A stretch of DNA of 64,000 bases from Sporosarcina thermotolerans (GTDB taxonomy: Bacteria > Bacillota > Bacilli > Bacillales_A > Planococcaceae): positions 186,001 to 250,000 of the forward strand of contig NZ_CP125968.1 of assembly GCF_030067815.1 (NCBI RefSeq), written 5' to 3'. Below the pieces are notes generated by a model. It was given only the letters and a program-made list of their open reading frames with translations. It was not told where the DNA came from and made no database searches. The position numbers and the translations under genes were made by a program. How positions within the stretch are numbered: the stretch's first letter is position 1; each line of letters begins with the position of its first letter. Positions 8,730 through 18,778 of this stretch are shown in pieces.

Positions 8730-9988
8730 TCATTGGAATTGATTGGTGTCAGCGCAGTCGTTTGATCAACAAAAATAAACCCATCATACCGGCTGCCAAC
8801 TCTTGATGATACATAGTTTCCATACGCTTCAAACTCCGGATTATAGACGACCCCGATAGCGCGATGGCCGATCCATTCATTGAATAAATGACGGTTTTCC
8901 TCCGTGAAAAGAATAACCTGATCTACTTCAGCGGCTGCATGCATCTGACCTTCCCATGAATTGAACTTGGCGGGTGGGACTTTCATCTTTTGTAACGGTT
9001 CGCCCCAACCTTCGCCTGCAATGACGGTTCCTTCATACGTACCGAAGCCGATGGCAAATGTGTCATCCCTTCCATACTTCTCCCGGATGAGCTGACCGAC
9101 ATTGATCATATCATGGTCGGCCATTGATGTTTCCGATGCATCGCCAACATGCGTGTTATGCTCCCAGATGATGATTTTGGCGTCATCGCCATGGTAGTTC
9201 AATAGTTCGCCGACCGCCTCCACCATATGCATATCGCGTATATTCCAAGAGATGGCGTCGTCCTGCATCATCGCACGATAATATGATTCGGCATTTTTCG
9301 CGACCAATGCATTCATCGTTATGTTTAGATCCTTTTCCTGATCGTTTGAATAAAGATCTTCGTGGCTACGGATGGTCGTCAGCAAGTTCGTCACTTCGCG
9401 AATGCACTCATCCGAAAAATGAAGAGTCGACAATGCGTAATGCTCAGGCATTCGGTTGTACGGCTCAAAACAGGAAAATGCTCTTCTTGCCATCTCCAAG
9501 TCCGCATTATAAGTGGGATTTTCCTGAAGAAATTGCAACACTTCATCAATCGACTCATAAAGACTGTACATATCAATCCCGTAAAACCCTGTTTTATCAG
9601 CTGCATCCTTTCCTTCATTTTCACGCTTCAACCATTCAATAAGCTCCGCGACCTCTTCATTCGCCCACATCCACGTCGGCCAACGATTGAACGATTGCGA
9701 TAATACTTGCCGAGCGGTTTTACCCTCTTCATCAAAGCCTTTCACATAGCGGTTAACCGCTTGAGCAGACGGCCAATCTCCTTCTACCGCAATGATTTTG
9801 AATCCTTTCTCCTGAATAAGTCGTTTAGATAATGCCGCGCGAACTTTGTAAAACTCTGAAGTTCCATGCGACGCTTCACCTAACATAACAATTCGGGCAT
9901 CCCCAATTGCGTTCATAATAGTGTCAAATGCCTTCTCATCTAACGTAAAAGCGTGTTCCTGTATCGCGGCGATCAATTTTTTCGACAA
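8726..9988 (-). CDS. erythromycin esterase family protein
   Basis: 420 aa, the full length of the Ere/succinoglycan-synthesis-like hydrolase family. Family motifs include GEASHGTSEFYKVR near residue 40 (catalytic Glu/His), EGDWPSAQAVNRY and WEHNTHVGDASETSMADH. EreA/EreB hydrolyse the macrolide lactone ring; chromosomal homologues in Bacillales mostly have no proven substrate, so macrolide resistance should not be assumed. Start is TTG 9988 behind GGAGGG. No signal peptide. A repeat array lies directly upstream of its promoter region. Confidence 0.85.
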   Translation of the reverse strand: MSKKLIAAIQEHAFTLDEKAFDTIMNAIGDARIVMLGEASHGTSEFYKVRAALSKRLIQEKGFKIIAVEGDWPSAQAVNRYVKGFDEEGKTARQVLSQSFNRWPTWMWANEEVAELIEWLKRENEGKDAADKTGFYGIDMYSLYESIDEVLQFLQENPTYNADLEMARRAFSCFEPYNRMPEHYALSTLHFSDECIREVTNLLTTIRSHEDLYSNDQEKDLNITMNALVAKNAESYYRAMMQDDAISWNIRDMHMVEAVGELLNYHGDDAKIIIWEHNTHVGDASETSMADHDMINVGQLIREKYGRDDTFAIGFGTYEGTVIAGEGWGEPLQKMKVPPAKFNSWEGQMHAAAEVDQVILFTEENRHLFNEWIGHRAIGVVYNPEFEAYGNYVSSRVGSRYDGFIFVDQTTALTPINSND

Positions 9989-10082
9989 ATCAATCCCTCC
10001 TCTGCAGATAGCATACCCATGGGAAGGGGGCGGAAACCGGGAGAGGGGTGATAAGGGGTTGATTTTTACGAAAGAGACATGG

Positions 10083-10200
10083 TTATCACCGACTTGGACG
10101 AGGTTATCACCGACTCTCGGAGCTTTATCACCGACTCGGGAGAGTTTATCACCGACTTAGGTGAGTTTATCACCGACTTAGGTGAATTTATCACCGTTTG
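10083..10200 (+). repeat. 21-nt TTATCACCGACT array (block B1)
   Basis: Cores start at 10083, 10104, 10125, 10146, 10167 and 10188, exactly 21 nt apart. The first five have CCGACT and the last is degenerate (TTATCACCGTTT). It lies between two minus-strand genes, yet the repeat reads on the plus strand. Confidence 0.92.
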
Positions 10201-10266
10201 GCTACAATTTTAGAGTATCTGCAAACAATTGCCCGCTCCGCAATGCAATTTTCCATGGCAAAAAAG

Positions 10267-10380
10267 TTTATCACCGCTCTGTCGGACTTTATCACCGCTT
10301 GTGCAGGGTTTATCACCGCTTAGGTGGCCGTTATCACCACTTAAACGACATTTATCACCACTCAACAATTTTTCACCACA
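10267..10380 (+). repeat. 21-nt TTATCACCGCT/CCACT array (block B2)
   Basis: Cores at 10268, 10289, 10310, 10331 and 10352, plus a degenerate TTTCACCAC at about 10371, again 21 nt apart but out of phase with block B1 (80 nt separate the two). The core changes along the block from CCGCT to CCACT. It ends just before a weak ACCG...CGGT hairpin near 10385 at the 3' end of the lipoprotein gene. Confidence 0.9.
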
Positions 10381-10418
10381 AAAAAACCGCCCAATAAAGG
10401 ACGGTTGCCAAATAACCT

Positions 10419-11568
10419 CTATTCATCTACAACTTCCAGTATTCCTTCCCCGTCGTCCGGCAAAAGCTCGAAAATCCATTTCTTTTCATTCTCATCAAAA
10501 ATAATCTCGTTAATAACGATATAGCCATTTGATAGCCTCTCACCCGAAATCTCCAACGCTTTTGCTACGGCCTGTGACTCGGAAAGCTTCGCATTTACAG
10601 GCTTATAATCCGGCAAGATTTCTACAAATTTTGCAGTCCCTTGCGAAGGATAGGATTCCATCATGCGGCCTGATGCTTCCACTTTCACACGCTGGCCTAC
10701 TTTCAACTTGTCAGCTTCAGGGAATTTGTAAAACGCAGCAGTTTCATTCGGACCAGCTACCAAGAACTGCCCTTCACTAACAGACAGTACAAATCCACCA
10801 TCCGTGAGTGGAGTGCTTGTGTAAGTTTGTTCAGGAGCAATAATCCTTGATTCCCCGGGAGCAGCTACCATTCTTCCATTTTGCGTGAAATTGATTGTGT
10901 GGTCTGCGAATTGTTGGCGCAGCTCCTCTTGCTGCTCCGGCATGAGAAAATCATGGGAAACTTCAATCTCGCCGTTGATGACATCGACGTACAGCGCATA
11001 GGATCCCTGTTCCGATTCGATTCCTTTCAATGCTTCCGCGACTTCATCCTGTAAATCATTGAGCTCTTTTTCCGTGTGGGGGCTGCGGAAAATATAGATT
11101 GGTTCGCAAGGATTTCGCCGCATCCACTTTTGGCTGCAATAGATCAAGCAATTGTTGAACGCGTTCGTCAGGCTCCTTTAACCCGATCCAGACGCCAGAT
11201 TGCTTTGCGCCTCTTGTCTGAATTTCGATAAAGAGGACTCCTTCATCACGAATGCCGCCTTCACCGTAAACTTCTTCCACCGCCTGGATTGCAGCGGGTC
11301 CCTCAATTGCTTTGACCGCCAAATCCTCCGCCAATTCTTTTGTAGGCTTTTCATATTCAGGTGGTGTTTCAATGGTGGCCGCCTCGTCTCGCTTAGGCGT
11401 TTCTTGAGCGGTTTGCTTCAATTCCGCAATGATTTCACGCCCACTCACCATTTTTAACATCTTCCATTCAACACTATCTTCAACCGCGACATTTTTCGGG
11501 GAATCATCCGTTCCACATCCTCCCAACAATAAAGCAGCACTTAATAAGATTGTTAACCTATAGTTCAT
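10419..11568 (-). pseudogene. DUF3221-type lipoprotein, one frameshift
   Basis: Secreted lipoprotein: signal peptide MNYRLTILLSAALLLGGCG with a lipobox ending in Cys. The middle region resembles a topoisomerase-unrelated helical domain (EEVYGEGGIRDEGVLFIEI), and the C-terminal part has the OB-like DUF3221 pattern (GFVLSVSEGQFLVAGPN, then VGQRVKVEASGRMMESYP). Start 11568 has GGGAGG 7 nt upstream. The frame breaks near 11110; adding one G in TGCGAACC restores AKSLREPIYIFRSP and a protein of about 380 aa. Function unknown. Confidence 0.75.
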
Positions 11569-11659
11569 GTCAAAACCTCCCATCAACGGATTAGACGGAC
11601 GATTCGTACAAAAGTTACGTGACGCCCATTGACACCCAGCCACCGATTTGATACATTCA

Positions 11660-11903
11660 ACTACAATATCGAAGACGAAGAGAGTAATAATTCTTTCCTT
11701 CCATAGCGAGCCGGGGTTGGTGGAAGCCTGGCGAAGATGAATTATGAAACGCACTTCGTAGATGCTTTTCTGAATGAAGTAGGAGAAGCCGGTGTCTCGC
11801 CGTTAGGAGAAAGGGGCCCCTATCCATACTATCAGGGGCAATTTGAGTGGTACCGCGGAACAAGCTTTCGTCTCATTTATTGAGATCGAGGGCTTTTTAT
11901 TTT
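11660..11903 (+). promoter_or_regulatory. T-box riboswitch of argS
   Basis: Stem I signatures are present: GACGAAGAGAGTAA near 11674 and AGCGAGCCGGGG followed by GGTGGAAGCC near 11706-11729. The T-box sequence GAGTGGTACCGCGG lies at 11845-11858. An intrinsic terminator (arms around CGTCTC/GAGATCG then GGGCTTTTT) follows at 11862-11900, and argS starts 26 nt later. Uncharged tRNA-Arg would bind the T-box and prevent termination. I could not settle the specifier codon by eye. Confidence 0.9.
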
Positions 11904-11925
11904 ATCTAAAAAGGGGTTTGTGTAT

Positions 11926-13589
11926 ATGAAAAAGGATATTCTACAAGCTTTACAGACAGTCAGCCCGATTCCATTGGAGGAACATATGTTAGAACGCCCG
12001 GCACATGCAAAATTAGGCGATTTTGCATTGCCATGTTTTCCTTTTGCAAAAGTCTTACGAAAATCGCCTGTTGCCATTGCGGAGGAGATTGCTGCTTCCA
12101 TCAATCATCCGTTAATCCAGAAAGCCGAAGCGGTAAATGGCTATGTAAATCTATTCATGAACCGGGAAGTCATTGCCGATACGCTTCTTCAAACAATCTT
12201 GCAACAATCGACCACATATGGCACTTCCAATGAAGGCAATGATGGTGTCGTGACGATTGATTTGTCCTCACCAAATATTGCTAAGCCATTTTCCATGGGC
12301 CATCTGCGCTCAACGGTCATTGGGAATTCCATTGCTTTATTGCTTGAAAAGATCGGCTACAAGCCGGTGAAAATCAATTACATCGGTGATTGGGGTACAC
12401 AATTCGGGAAGCTACTTACAGCGTATCGGATATGGGGTAATGAGGCGGACGTTCGTCAAGCTCCAATTGAAACATTGCTGAAGCTGTACATCCGTTTTCA
12501 TAAGGAAGCAGAGACTGATCCTTCATTAAACGATGAGGGGCGCGCAGCCTTCAAAGCGTTGGAGGACGGTGATTCGGATGCACTTGCCTTATGGAATTGG
12601 TTCAAAACCGAGTCATTGAAGGAGTTCCAACGGATTTATGATCTGTTAGGAGTCACATTCGATTCGTATAATGGCGAAGCATATTATAATGACAAAATGG
12701 AGCCTGTCGTGGAAGAGCTTCTAAGCAAAGGCTTATTGGTTGAATCCGATGGCGCCATGGTCGTCGAACTTCAGGAAGGCATGCCTCCTTGTTTGATTAA
12801 GAAATCAGATGGGGCGACATTGTACGCAACACGTGATTTGGCAGCTGCCATCGATCGAAAAAATAATTACGACTTCGTCAAATCCATTTACGTCGTTGGG
12901 AATGAACAAAGCCTCCACTTTACGCAAGTGAAGCAAGTGTTGGGAAAAATGGGGCACAACTGGTCGAATGACATTCAACACGTACCGTTCGGGCTCATTT
13001 TGCAAGGCGGGAAAAAGATGTCGACGCGTAAAGGAAAGATCGTCTTGCTTGAGAATGTTTTGAAGGAAGCAATCGAACTTGCACAGAAAAATATCAAAGA
13101 GAAAAACCCTACCCTTGCCAATCAATCCGAAGTGGCTGATGCGGTTGGCGTTGGTGCGATTTTATTCAGCGACTTGAAACAGCATCGGAAGCATGATATC
13201 GAATTTAACTTGGAATCGATGTTGCAGGTCGAAGGCGAAACGGGTCCTTACGTCCAATACGCCAATGCGCGTGCCCACTCGATTTTGCGTAAAGTTAGCG
13301 ACGTCGATTCATTCAATGTAAATGAAGTGAATGATTATGAATGGGAAACAATCAAGCTGCTTGAACAATTTCCGCACGCTGTAAAACGTGCAGCTGATGA
13401 ATTGGATCCGTCCATCATCGCCAAATACGCGATCGATCTCGCGCAAGCATTCAATTCATTTTACGGGAATGTTCAAGTGTTAACCGATCAGGCAAATCTG
13501 CCTATCGCTCGGCACTCATCGAAAGCGTCACAATCGTCTTATCTGAATCACTGCGCTTGTTAGGAATGAAAGCGCCTGAAGAAATGTAA
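11926..13589 (+). CDS. argS: arginyl-tRNA synthetase, C-terminal frameshift
   Basis: Charges tRNA-Arg; essential. Class I features are SSPNIAKPFSMGHLRST (HIGH-like) near residue 120 and GKKMSTRKGKIVLL (KMSKS equivalent). ATG 11926 lies 9 nt after AAGGGG; a GTG 6 nt earlier is too close to it. The direct frame ends at 13563 in a non-homologous tail. Adding one G in AATCTGCC (about 13499) restores AYRSALIESVTIVLSESL ending GMKAPEEM at 13589, typical for ArgS. An essential gene with a missing base strongly suggests a sequence error. Preceded by its T-box and followed by a terminator. Confidence 0.93.
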
Positions 13590-13591
13590 GA

Positions 13592-13626
13592 AAAAGCAAT
13601 CGCTCGCTGGCGATTGCTTTTTTGTG
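13592..13626 (+). terminator. argS terminator
   Basis: Perfect arms AAGCAATCGC and GCGATTGCTT followed by a T run, starting 3 nt after the restored argS stop. This supports the restored stop at 13589. Confidence 0.85.
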
Positions 13627-13640
13627 TATTGTATTCGTGT

Positions 13641-13705
13641 TTACCTCCGGCTCTCAGAGCGTTATCACCGACTCTCAGCACTTTATCACCGACTCGGCTT
13701 ATTTA
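13641..13705 (+). repeat. 21-nt TTATCACCGACT array (block C)
   Basis: Two clear units at 13662 and 13683, preceded exactly 21 nt upstream by a degenerate unit (TTACCTCCGGCTC, 13641) and followed by TTACCC at 13703. It occupies the convergent gap between argS and the BceB-like permease. Confidence 0.8.
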
Positions 13706-13713
13706 CCCAATTC

Positions 13714-15645
13714 TCAAAGCGCCGCCTTCACCGTTTTCCGATAATACCCAACCGTCAAGAATGCGAAGATAAGATAAATGAGCGCGTAGATGCCCATTGC
13801 GATGGATGCGGGTAAGGTAATATCCGACATGAACATAAAGGATGCTGCCTTGATTGCAAAGATGGAATGTAGTAAGCCAATTATCAACGGAACGCCGAAG
13901 ACGAACACTTGCTTTCGGACGATGCCGCGCATGATGTCTTGCACAGTGAAGCCTAATTGACGCAAGGTTGTATAGCTGCTTTTCTCCTGTTCCGCCTCCG
14001 TCATTTGCTTGAAGTATAGAATACTGCCAGTTGAAATGAGGAACACGAGTCCAAGGAAACCTGAAATGAAGATGAGCAGTCCATTAAATTCCATGGACGA
14101 GACATATTGAGAATAATAATCAAATCCGTGTTGATCATTTTCCTCATTGATGCGCTTAAAGATGGCAGATGCCTCAACAAGCTGATCGTGATCCGGCACA
14201 TCGATGGCATAAGTGTTTGAAATGCGCCAACCGTTTTCATCATTCAAAAATTGACCTTTTAATTCTTGATAAAACGCATCTTTCACAACAAGTTGTGTTG
14301 ACCCTGAAGTATTTAATGCATTTCCTTCGTTCACTTTCACAACTTTCATATCAGATTCTATTTCAGAATTCGATAACTCGACATTAAACGGGACTTCAAT
14401 CGTTTTCAATAACCAGTATATGCTTGCATCATAAAGGTACGCGGCATCAGGATCGGAAATTTCAATATCTGCACCTGCTTGCTGCAAATTTTTGTCGCTA
14501 ATAATAATCGCTCCAAACGATGTGGATATCATTTCCGGTGCACTACCCTTTTCGAATTCGCCCTCCACTTTTAGAGTTTCAACCGTTGAAACCGTATACG
14601 CTATATTTTGCTTATCCAGTTCGCTGACAAATTTTGCGGAGGCTTCTTGACCGTCCTCATACCAAAAATTATCAAAAGAAAAATCAAAAGGATATACAAG
14701 GCGAAGTTCCTTTTCCGTTGAATAATAAAGGGAATACGAACCTGCCAGCATCGTCAGCGTCATCGCGGACAATACCGTAATGATCGTCAATGAATTCGCA
14801 TTGGCTTTCATCCGGTGCATAAGCGGCGCAAGAGATAAACTGTTATACAGCCCCAGATGGCCTTGCTTCCGTTTCCGGATCTGATAAAGCAGCCAGCTGA
14901 TCGTCACCCGGAACAATAGATAGGTACCGAGAATTGTCGCAGCCAAAACGACGACCATATTGATGAGTAGCAATGCATTCAACATCCGGCCGGATAGCCA
15001 ATATCCGAACGCGATGAGTGCCATTCCTAAAATCGCAAGTAGTGCTGATCTAAACGCTTTCGGTTTCTTCGGATGGTCGCCCTTCTTTTCGGCATTGAAT
15101 AACCCGAGCAATGTATTGCGGTAAACTGCGACAATCATTTGAATCGATGTGAGAATGATGATTCCAAGGAATACAACAACCGTCTGGATGACTGCGGCCG
15201 TCGAAAATGCTACTTCGATAAAACCGTCAAATCCGATAAGCTTCATTAACAACAATAAAAATACACGTGACACGAGAATTCCTATGCCAATCCCAATAGC
15301 TAATGCCCCGGCGCTAAGCAAGGAGTTTTCGATAATCAACAGACGCGAGACAGAACCTTTCGTCAGGCCAATCAATTGATACAGCCCGATTTCACGGCTT
15401 CTTCTTTTCAAGAAAATCGCATTTGCATAGACGACGAAAATTCCTGCGATGAATAATAATAGAATTCCTGCCACTTTGAAAGCCGCACCCATGCTGCCTC
15501 CAGACCGAGAAACTACCGACGGATCATGCTGTAATGTTGCAAATACAAAGTAGAGGACGACACTGAAAATGAGGGCGAAAAAGTATAAATAATAATGCTT
15601 GATGTTTTTCCGCATGCTGCGGATGACGAGATCAAAGAGCGTCAA
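13714..15645 (-). CDS. BceB-type ABC transporter permease (FtsX family)
   Basis: Membrane subunit of a peptide-antibiotic sensing and detoxification transporter. About 643 aa with roughly ten membrane helices and one large extracellular domain of about 200 residues between helices 7 and 8, the BceB/VraE plan. FtsX-like helices are seen at both ends. TTG 15645 with GGGGGTGA upstream is preferred over the ATG at 15666, giving a 14-nt overlap with the ATPase gene. Works with the ATPase next to it and the two-component pair upstream. The peptide recognised (bacitracin, lantibiotic, defensin) cannot be predicted. Confidence 0.9.
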   Translation of the reverse strand: MTLFDLVIRSMRKNIKHYYLYFFALIFSVVLYFVFATLQHDPSVVSRSGGSMGAAFKVAGILLLFIAGIFVVYANAIFLKRRSREIGLYQLIGLTKGSVSRLLIIENSLLSAGALAIGIGIGILVSRVFLLLLMKLIGFDGFIEVAFSTAAVIQTVVVFLGIIILTSIQMIVAVYRNTLLGLFNAEKKGDHPKKPKAFRSALLAILGMALIAFGYWLSGRMLNALLLINMVVVLAATILGTYLLFRVTISWLLYQIRKRKQGHLGLYNSLSLAPLMHRMKANANSLTIITVLSAMTLTMLAGSYSLYYSTEKELRLVYPFDFSFDNFWYEDGQEASAKFVSELDKQNIAYTVSTVETLKVEGEFEKGSAPEMISTSFGAIIISDKNLQQAGADIEISDPDAAYLYDASIYWLLKTIEVPFNVELSNSEIESDMKVVKVNEGNALNTSGSTQLVVKDAFYQELKGQFLNDENGWRISNTYAIDVPDHDQLVEASAIFKRINEENDQHGFDYYSQYVSSMEFNGLLIFISGFLGLVFLISTGSILYFKQMTEAEQEKSSYTTLRQLGFTVQDIMRGIVRKQVFVFGVPLIIGLLHSIFAIKAASFMFMSDITLPASIAMGIYALIYLIFAFLTVGYYRKTVKAAL

Positions 15646-16411
15646 CGCTGTCACCCCCGAGGACACCTTGGACTTTCAGGATTTCCTGGAAGAAGGCTTG
15701 TCTCGTTTTTTCGCCGCGGTACAGCTCCGAGTAGATATTGCCGTCTTTCAGGAAGACAACTCGGCTGCAATAACTTGACGCGACGGGGTCATGCGTTACC
15801 ATCATGATCGTGACACCGCGTTCTTTATTGACATCTTCCAACGTCCCGAGCAGAGACGAAGCCGATTTCGAATCAAGCGCGCCTGTAGGTTCATCCGCAA
15901 ACACCATGGATGGCTTGTTAATGAGTGCGCGGGCTGCGGAAGTCCGTTGCTTTTGACCGCCTGATATTTCATGTGGGTATTTATCCGCCAATTCCTTGAT
16001 ACCTAAAATGTCGGCAATCGACTTGAATTGGTCCTCCGCCACCCGTTTTTTCATCTTGCCTAGCGAGACTGGCAAGAGAATATTTTCTTTTACTGTCAAT
16101 GTATCGAGCAGATTGTAATCTTGAAAGATGAACCCTAATTTATCGCGCCTGAATGCGGACAGTTCACGGTCCTTCATTTTCGAAATATCCGATTCCCCAA
16201 TCAAAATCGAACCTTCCGTCGTACGATCGATTGTCGCAAGGACATTTAATAGTGTCGTCTTCCCGGCACCTGACGCCCCCATAATGCCGACAAATTCCCC
16301 TTCTAGCACTCGCAAATCGATCCCTTTCAATACTTCTTGCACATTTCCACGAGTCCCGTACGATTTACGGATGTTTTGTGCGTGTAAGACTGTCTTATAT
16401 TGATCCATCAT
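15632..16411 (-). CDS. BceA-type ABC transporter ATPase
   Basis: 259 aa, complete. Walker [11 protein letters not shown]-loop [13 protein letters not shown], signature [15 protein letters not shown], Walker [16 protein letters not shown] and H-loop MVTHDPVAS are all present, typical of the MacB/BceA subfamily. Start ATG 16411 follows GGGAGGG. It is expressed from the intergenic region 16412-16509, which carries a BceR-like operator, and is co-translated with the permease. Confidence 0.93.
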   Translation of the reverse strand: MMDQYKTVLHAQNIRKSYGTRGNVQEVLKGIDLRVLEGEFVGIMGASGAGKTTLLNVLATIDRTTEGSILIGESDISKMKDRELSAFRRDKLGFIFQDYNLLDTLTVKENILLPVSLGKMKKRVAEDQFKSIADILGIKELADKYPHEISGGQKQRTSAARALINKPSMVFADEPTGALDSKSASSLLGTLEDVNKERGVTIMMVTHDPVASSYCSRVVFLKDGNIYSELYRGEKTRQAFFQEILKVQGVLGGDSVDAL

Positions 16412-16485
16412 TGTACCCTCCCTGTTTGCTATACCCTTATCTTATCGGGGAAATTTGGTATGGTCGTGCGATTTAGATGACAAAC

Positions 16486-16515
16486 AGGTCGGTCAATGTG
16501 ACATTGTTGTCACGT
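16486..16515 (-). promoter_or_regulatory. BceR-like operator upstream of bceAB
   Basis: Perfect inverted repeat GTGACA-N4-TGTCAC at 16498-16513, directly followed on the minus strand by TTGACC, a possible -35 element. It lies just upstream of the transporter genes and overlaps the end of the sensor kinase gene. Bce-type response regulators bind dyads of this kind ahead of their transporter promoter; the assignment here is inference. Confidence 0.6.
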
Positions 16516-17533
16516 TCGGGTCGCATCAAATTCATTTTCGGTGGAAAACGTCATTTTCATCGTCGTTCCTTCGTTTAATTTAGAGTGTGTCGACAAGGAA
16601 ATTCCGATTTTCGATGCAACTTGGTGAGCTGAGATAAAGACCGATTCCAGTCGCCGCATTATGTAGCCGTCCCGTCCCTCCTGTGAACCCTTTATCGAAT
16701 ATCCGAGGGAGATCATGCGTAGGGATTCCGGAACCTTCATCTTTTATCAATAAAACCGGATTCCCGCTTTCTGAACGGTCGAACTTAATATAGACGACTC
16801 CTCCATCCGGGCTGTATTTCACCGCATTCGTCAGCAATTGCCGGATGATGAAGCGACACCATTTGCTGTCCGTGATTAGTTCCAACTCTTTGTCTTCTAT
16901 TTCCACAGCGATGTTTTTTTCGATACACCATGACCGAAGTTCGCTGATTTCAGGTGTAATCAGCTGATGCATTTCAATTTTCTCCAATACATAATCCGTC
17001 CCGAGCGACGGCATACGTGAAATATAAAGCTGCCGATCGATCAGCAAATGGACTCGCAGCCAATCAGACTCGATTTTCCGAATTGTTAGGTCTTGCCGAT
17101 TCGCATCAATCATCATTTTCATCGAGGTGAGCGGCGCCTTCACTTCATGCACCCACGCCGCGGTATAATCGCTTTCCATAAGGTTTGCGCTTTTCATTTC
17201 CGATAATTTGCCCATATAATCAGCCGCTACTTGCTTCAATAGGTCATTGATCGTTTGATCCCGTAAGAAGAGCGGCTCCGGCAGCCCCTCCTGCCAATCC
17301 CTTGAAGGATCCTCCGAAATACGGAGAAGTTCTTTCGTGAAATGCATTTCTTTTTTAATACGCCAGATGAGAAATGATATGAAAATAGCAATCAGCAGTA
17401 TATTGAGATAAATTAAAGAGCTCAGCCTCAATGTCAAACCTTTATCAATCCAAATTAAACCATCGGTCACTGCGAGCGACGCGGCAAACAGGAGTATCCA
17501 GCTTTTCATATCCTTTACATATGCAATGAACAT
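16510..17533 (-). CDS. BceS-type intramembrane-sensing histidine kinase, C-terminal frameshift
   Basis: Two membrane helices near the N-terminus with almost no extracellular loop, the hallmark of intramembrane-sensing kinases that read out a partner ABC transporter. The phosphorylated His lies in AAWVHEVKAPLTSMKM, the N box in TNAVKYSPDGG and the G box in DEGSGIP. Start 17533 has GGGGGGA upstream. The frame breaks at about 16625: removing one C from CACCAA restores SSQVASKIGISLSTHS and the stop at 16510, about 340 aa. One of the few insertion-type lesions seen. It follows the response regulator by 10 nt. Confidence 0.88.
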
Positions 17534-17543
17534 CGAATCCCCC

Positions 17544-18227
17544 CTACAGGCTAACCGCCATATAACCCATCCCTTTTTTTGTGAGAATTGCATCACCAAG
17601 TCCGATTTCCGCAAGCTTTTGGCGCAACCGCGTCACATTGACGGTCAGTGTATTGTCGTTTACGAACCGCTCATCATCCCAAAGTTTACGAATCAACTCA
17701 TCACGCGACACAATTTCGTCTTTCGATTGGACAAGCACCGCCAAGATGAAAAACTCATTTTTCGTTAGCTCTACTTCATTGCCATCAAGCCGAATGACGC
17801 CGCGCTTCATATCGATCATTGCCCCATTCCATTCCAGCACGTCCGAAGTTTCATCCGTATACGCATACGTTCGACGAAGTGTCGCCTGGATTTTCGCCAG
17901 TAACACATCCGTATGAAAAGGTTTTTGAATATAATCATCCGCCCCCATATTCATCGCCATCACCATATCCATCGGATGATCGCGTGATGACAAGAAGATG
18001 ATTGGTACCTTCGAAACCGCCCGGATCTCCCGACACCAATGGAACCCGTCATAAGCCGGGAGCTGGATATCGAGTATGACAAGATGCGGTTTTATTTGAA
18101 TAAACGACTTCATTACATCATGAAAATCTGTTGGTCCCGACACCTGAAACGACCATTGCCCCAGCCTCTCTTTGAGTGAATTGTAAATTGCCAAATCGTC
18201 CTCTACGATGAAAATATTCATATCCAT
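17544..18227 (-). CDS. BceR-type response regulator (OmpR family)
   Basis: Receiver domain with acidic pocket VEDD and phospho-acceptor Asp in HLVILDIQLPAYDGF, then a winged-helix DNA-binding domain from about residue 130 (ELTKNEFFILAVLVQS, NVTRLRQKL). About 227 aa. Start 18227 is chosen because AAAGGA lies about 11 nt upstream; an ATG two codons later is also possible. Probably controls the bceAB-like genes through the dyad at 16498. Confidence 0.92.
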   Translation of the reverse strand: MDMNIFIVEDDLAIYNSLKERLGQWSFQVSGPTDFHDVMKSFIQIKPHLVILDIQLPAYDGFHWCREIRAVSKVPIIFLSSRDHPMDMVMAMNMGADDYIQKPFHTDVLLAKIQATLRRTYAYTDETSDVLEWNGAMIDMKRGVIRLDGNEVELTKNEFFILAVLVQSKDEIVSRDELIRKLWDDERFVNDNTLTVNVTRLRQKLAEIGLGDAILTKKGMGYMAVSL

Positions 18228-18287
18228 TCCCGCCCCACGTCCTTTCTTTCCCCTCATTATAAGGGTGTAGGGCCGAGTTGGAAAAGA

Positions 18288-18362
18288 TTATCATCGGGGA
18301 TGTGAGGTTATCACCGACTTAGCATGGTTTACTACCGACTCGGGGGACTTTACCACCGGCCC
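18288..18362 (+). repeat. 21-nt TTATCACCGACT array (block D1)
   Basis: Units at 18288 (degenerate, TTATCATCGGGG), 18308, 18329 (TTACTACCGACT) and 18350 (TTTACCACCGG). Only the second is perfect; spacing is 20, 21 and 21 nt. Lies upstream of the response regulator gene. Confidence 0.75.
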
Positions 18363-18439
18363 GCCAAAACTCCTCGTCCTACAACTTAATTTCAATATAA
18401 CATATAGTCCAAAAGAATCATCTTAATAGATGATTTACT

Positions 18440-18540
18440 TTATCACCGACTTGAGTGAGTTTATCACCGAGTTCCTCCACTTTATCACCGACTCTTCACG
18501 TGTTATCACCGACTCCGAAGGGTTTATCACCGATTTGCCA
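18440..18540 (+). repeat. 21-nt TTATCACCGACT array (block D2)
   Basis: Five units at 18440, 18461, 18482, 18503 and 18524, exactly 21 nt apart, with core TTATCACCGA(C/G/T). Together with D1 it fills the divergent gap between the Bce-like module and the osmoprotectant transporter. Confidence 0.9.
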
Positions 18541-18658
18541 ATCCTCGTCCCTCTCCCGCCAATGAGACTTATATACCACCTAATATGTATACTAATAACC
18601 TACTGAAAAGTCGGATTTCCAATACTTCTACCCCCGAAGTATGTTATACTAATTACTG

Positions 18659-18706
18659 AGACATCGCTCCTGGCCTTCCAGGTGATATAAATGTCTTCTT
18701 TTTTTT
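18659..18706 (+). terminator. leader hairpin (attenuator-like) before opuCA
   Basis: Arms AGACAT (18659-18664) and ATGTCT (18691-18696) with an inner CCTGG...CCAGG stem, followed by a T run. It lies about 70 nt upstream of the opuCA ribosome binding site, downstream of a possible -10 (TATACT near 18645). A terminator inside the leader suggests attenuation of the transporter operon; no known riboswitch class was recognised. Confidence 0.5.
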
Positions 18707-18778
18707 CCCGTTGTTTTATTTTTTCACCCCCAGATTCAACGGAATACAGTTTTGTAAAAAAACACATAGGAGGATTTT

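Noticed and set aside
8726..9988. Macrolide resistance gene
   Set aside because: Family membership is clear, but chromosomal members commonly lack macrolide esterase activity and no resistance context is present.
10083..10380. TTATCACC arrays as CRISPR arrays
   Set aside because: The variable segments are only about 8-9 nt and the repeat core about 12-13 nt, with no cas genes in the window; CRISPR repeats and spacers are each about 24-40 nt.
10182..10397. ORFs through the arrays encoding heptads such as YHRLxxL or LSPTxxx
   Set aside because: A 21-nt repeat always yields a 7-residue peptide period in open frames. Different arrays are open in different frames, there are no ribosome binding sites, and no frame is preferred.
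11657..11863. Short ORF upstream of argS
   Set aside because: It lies antisense within the T-box leader, which explains the sequence.
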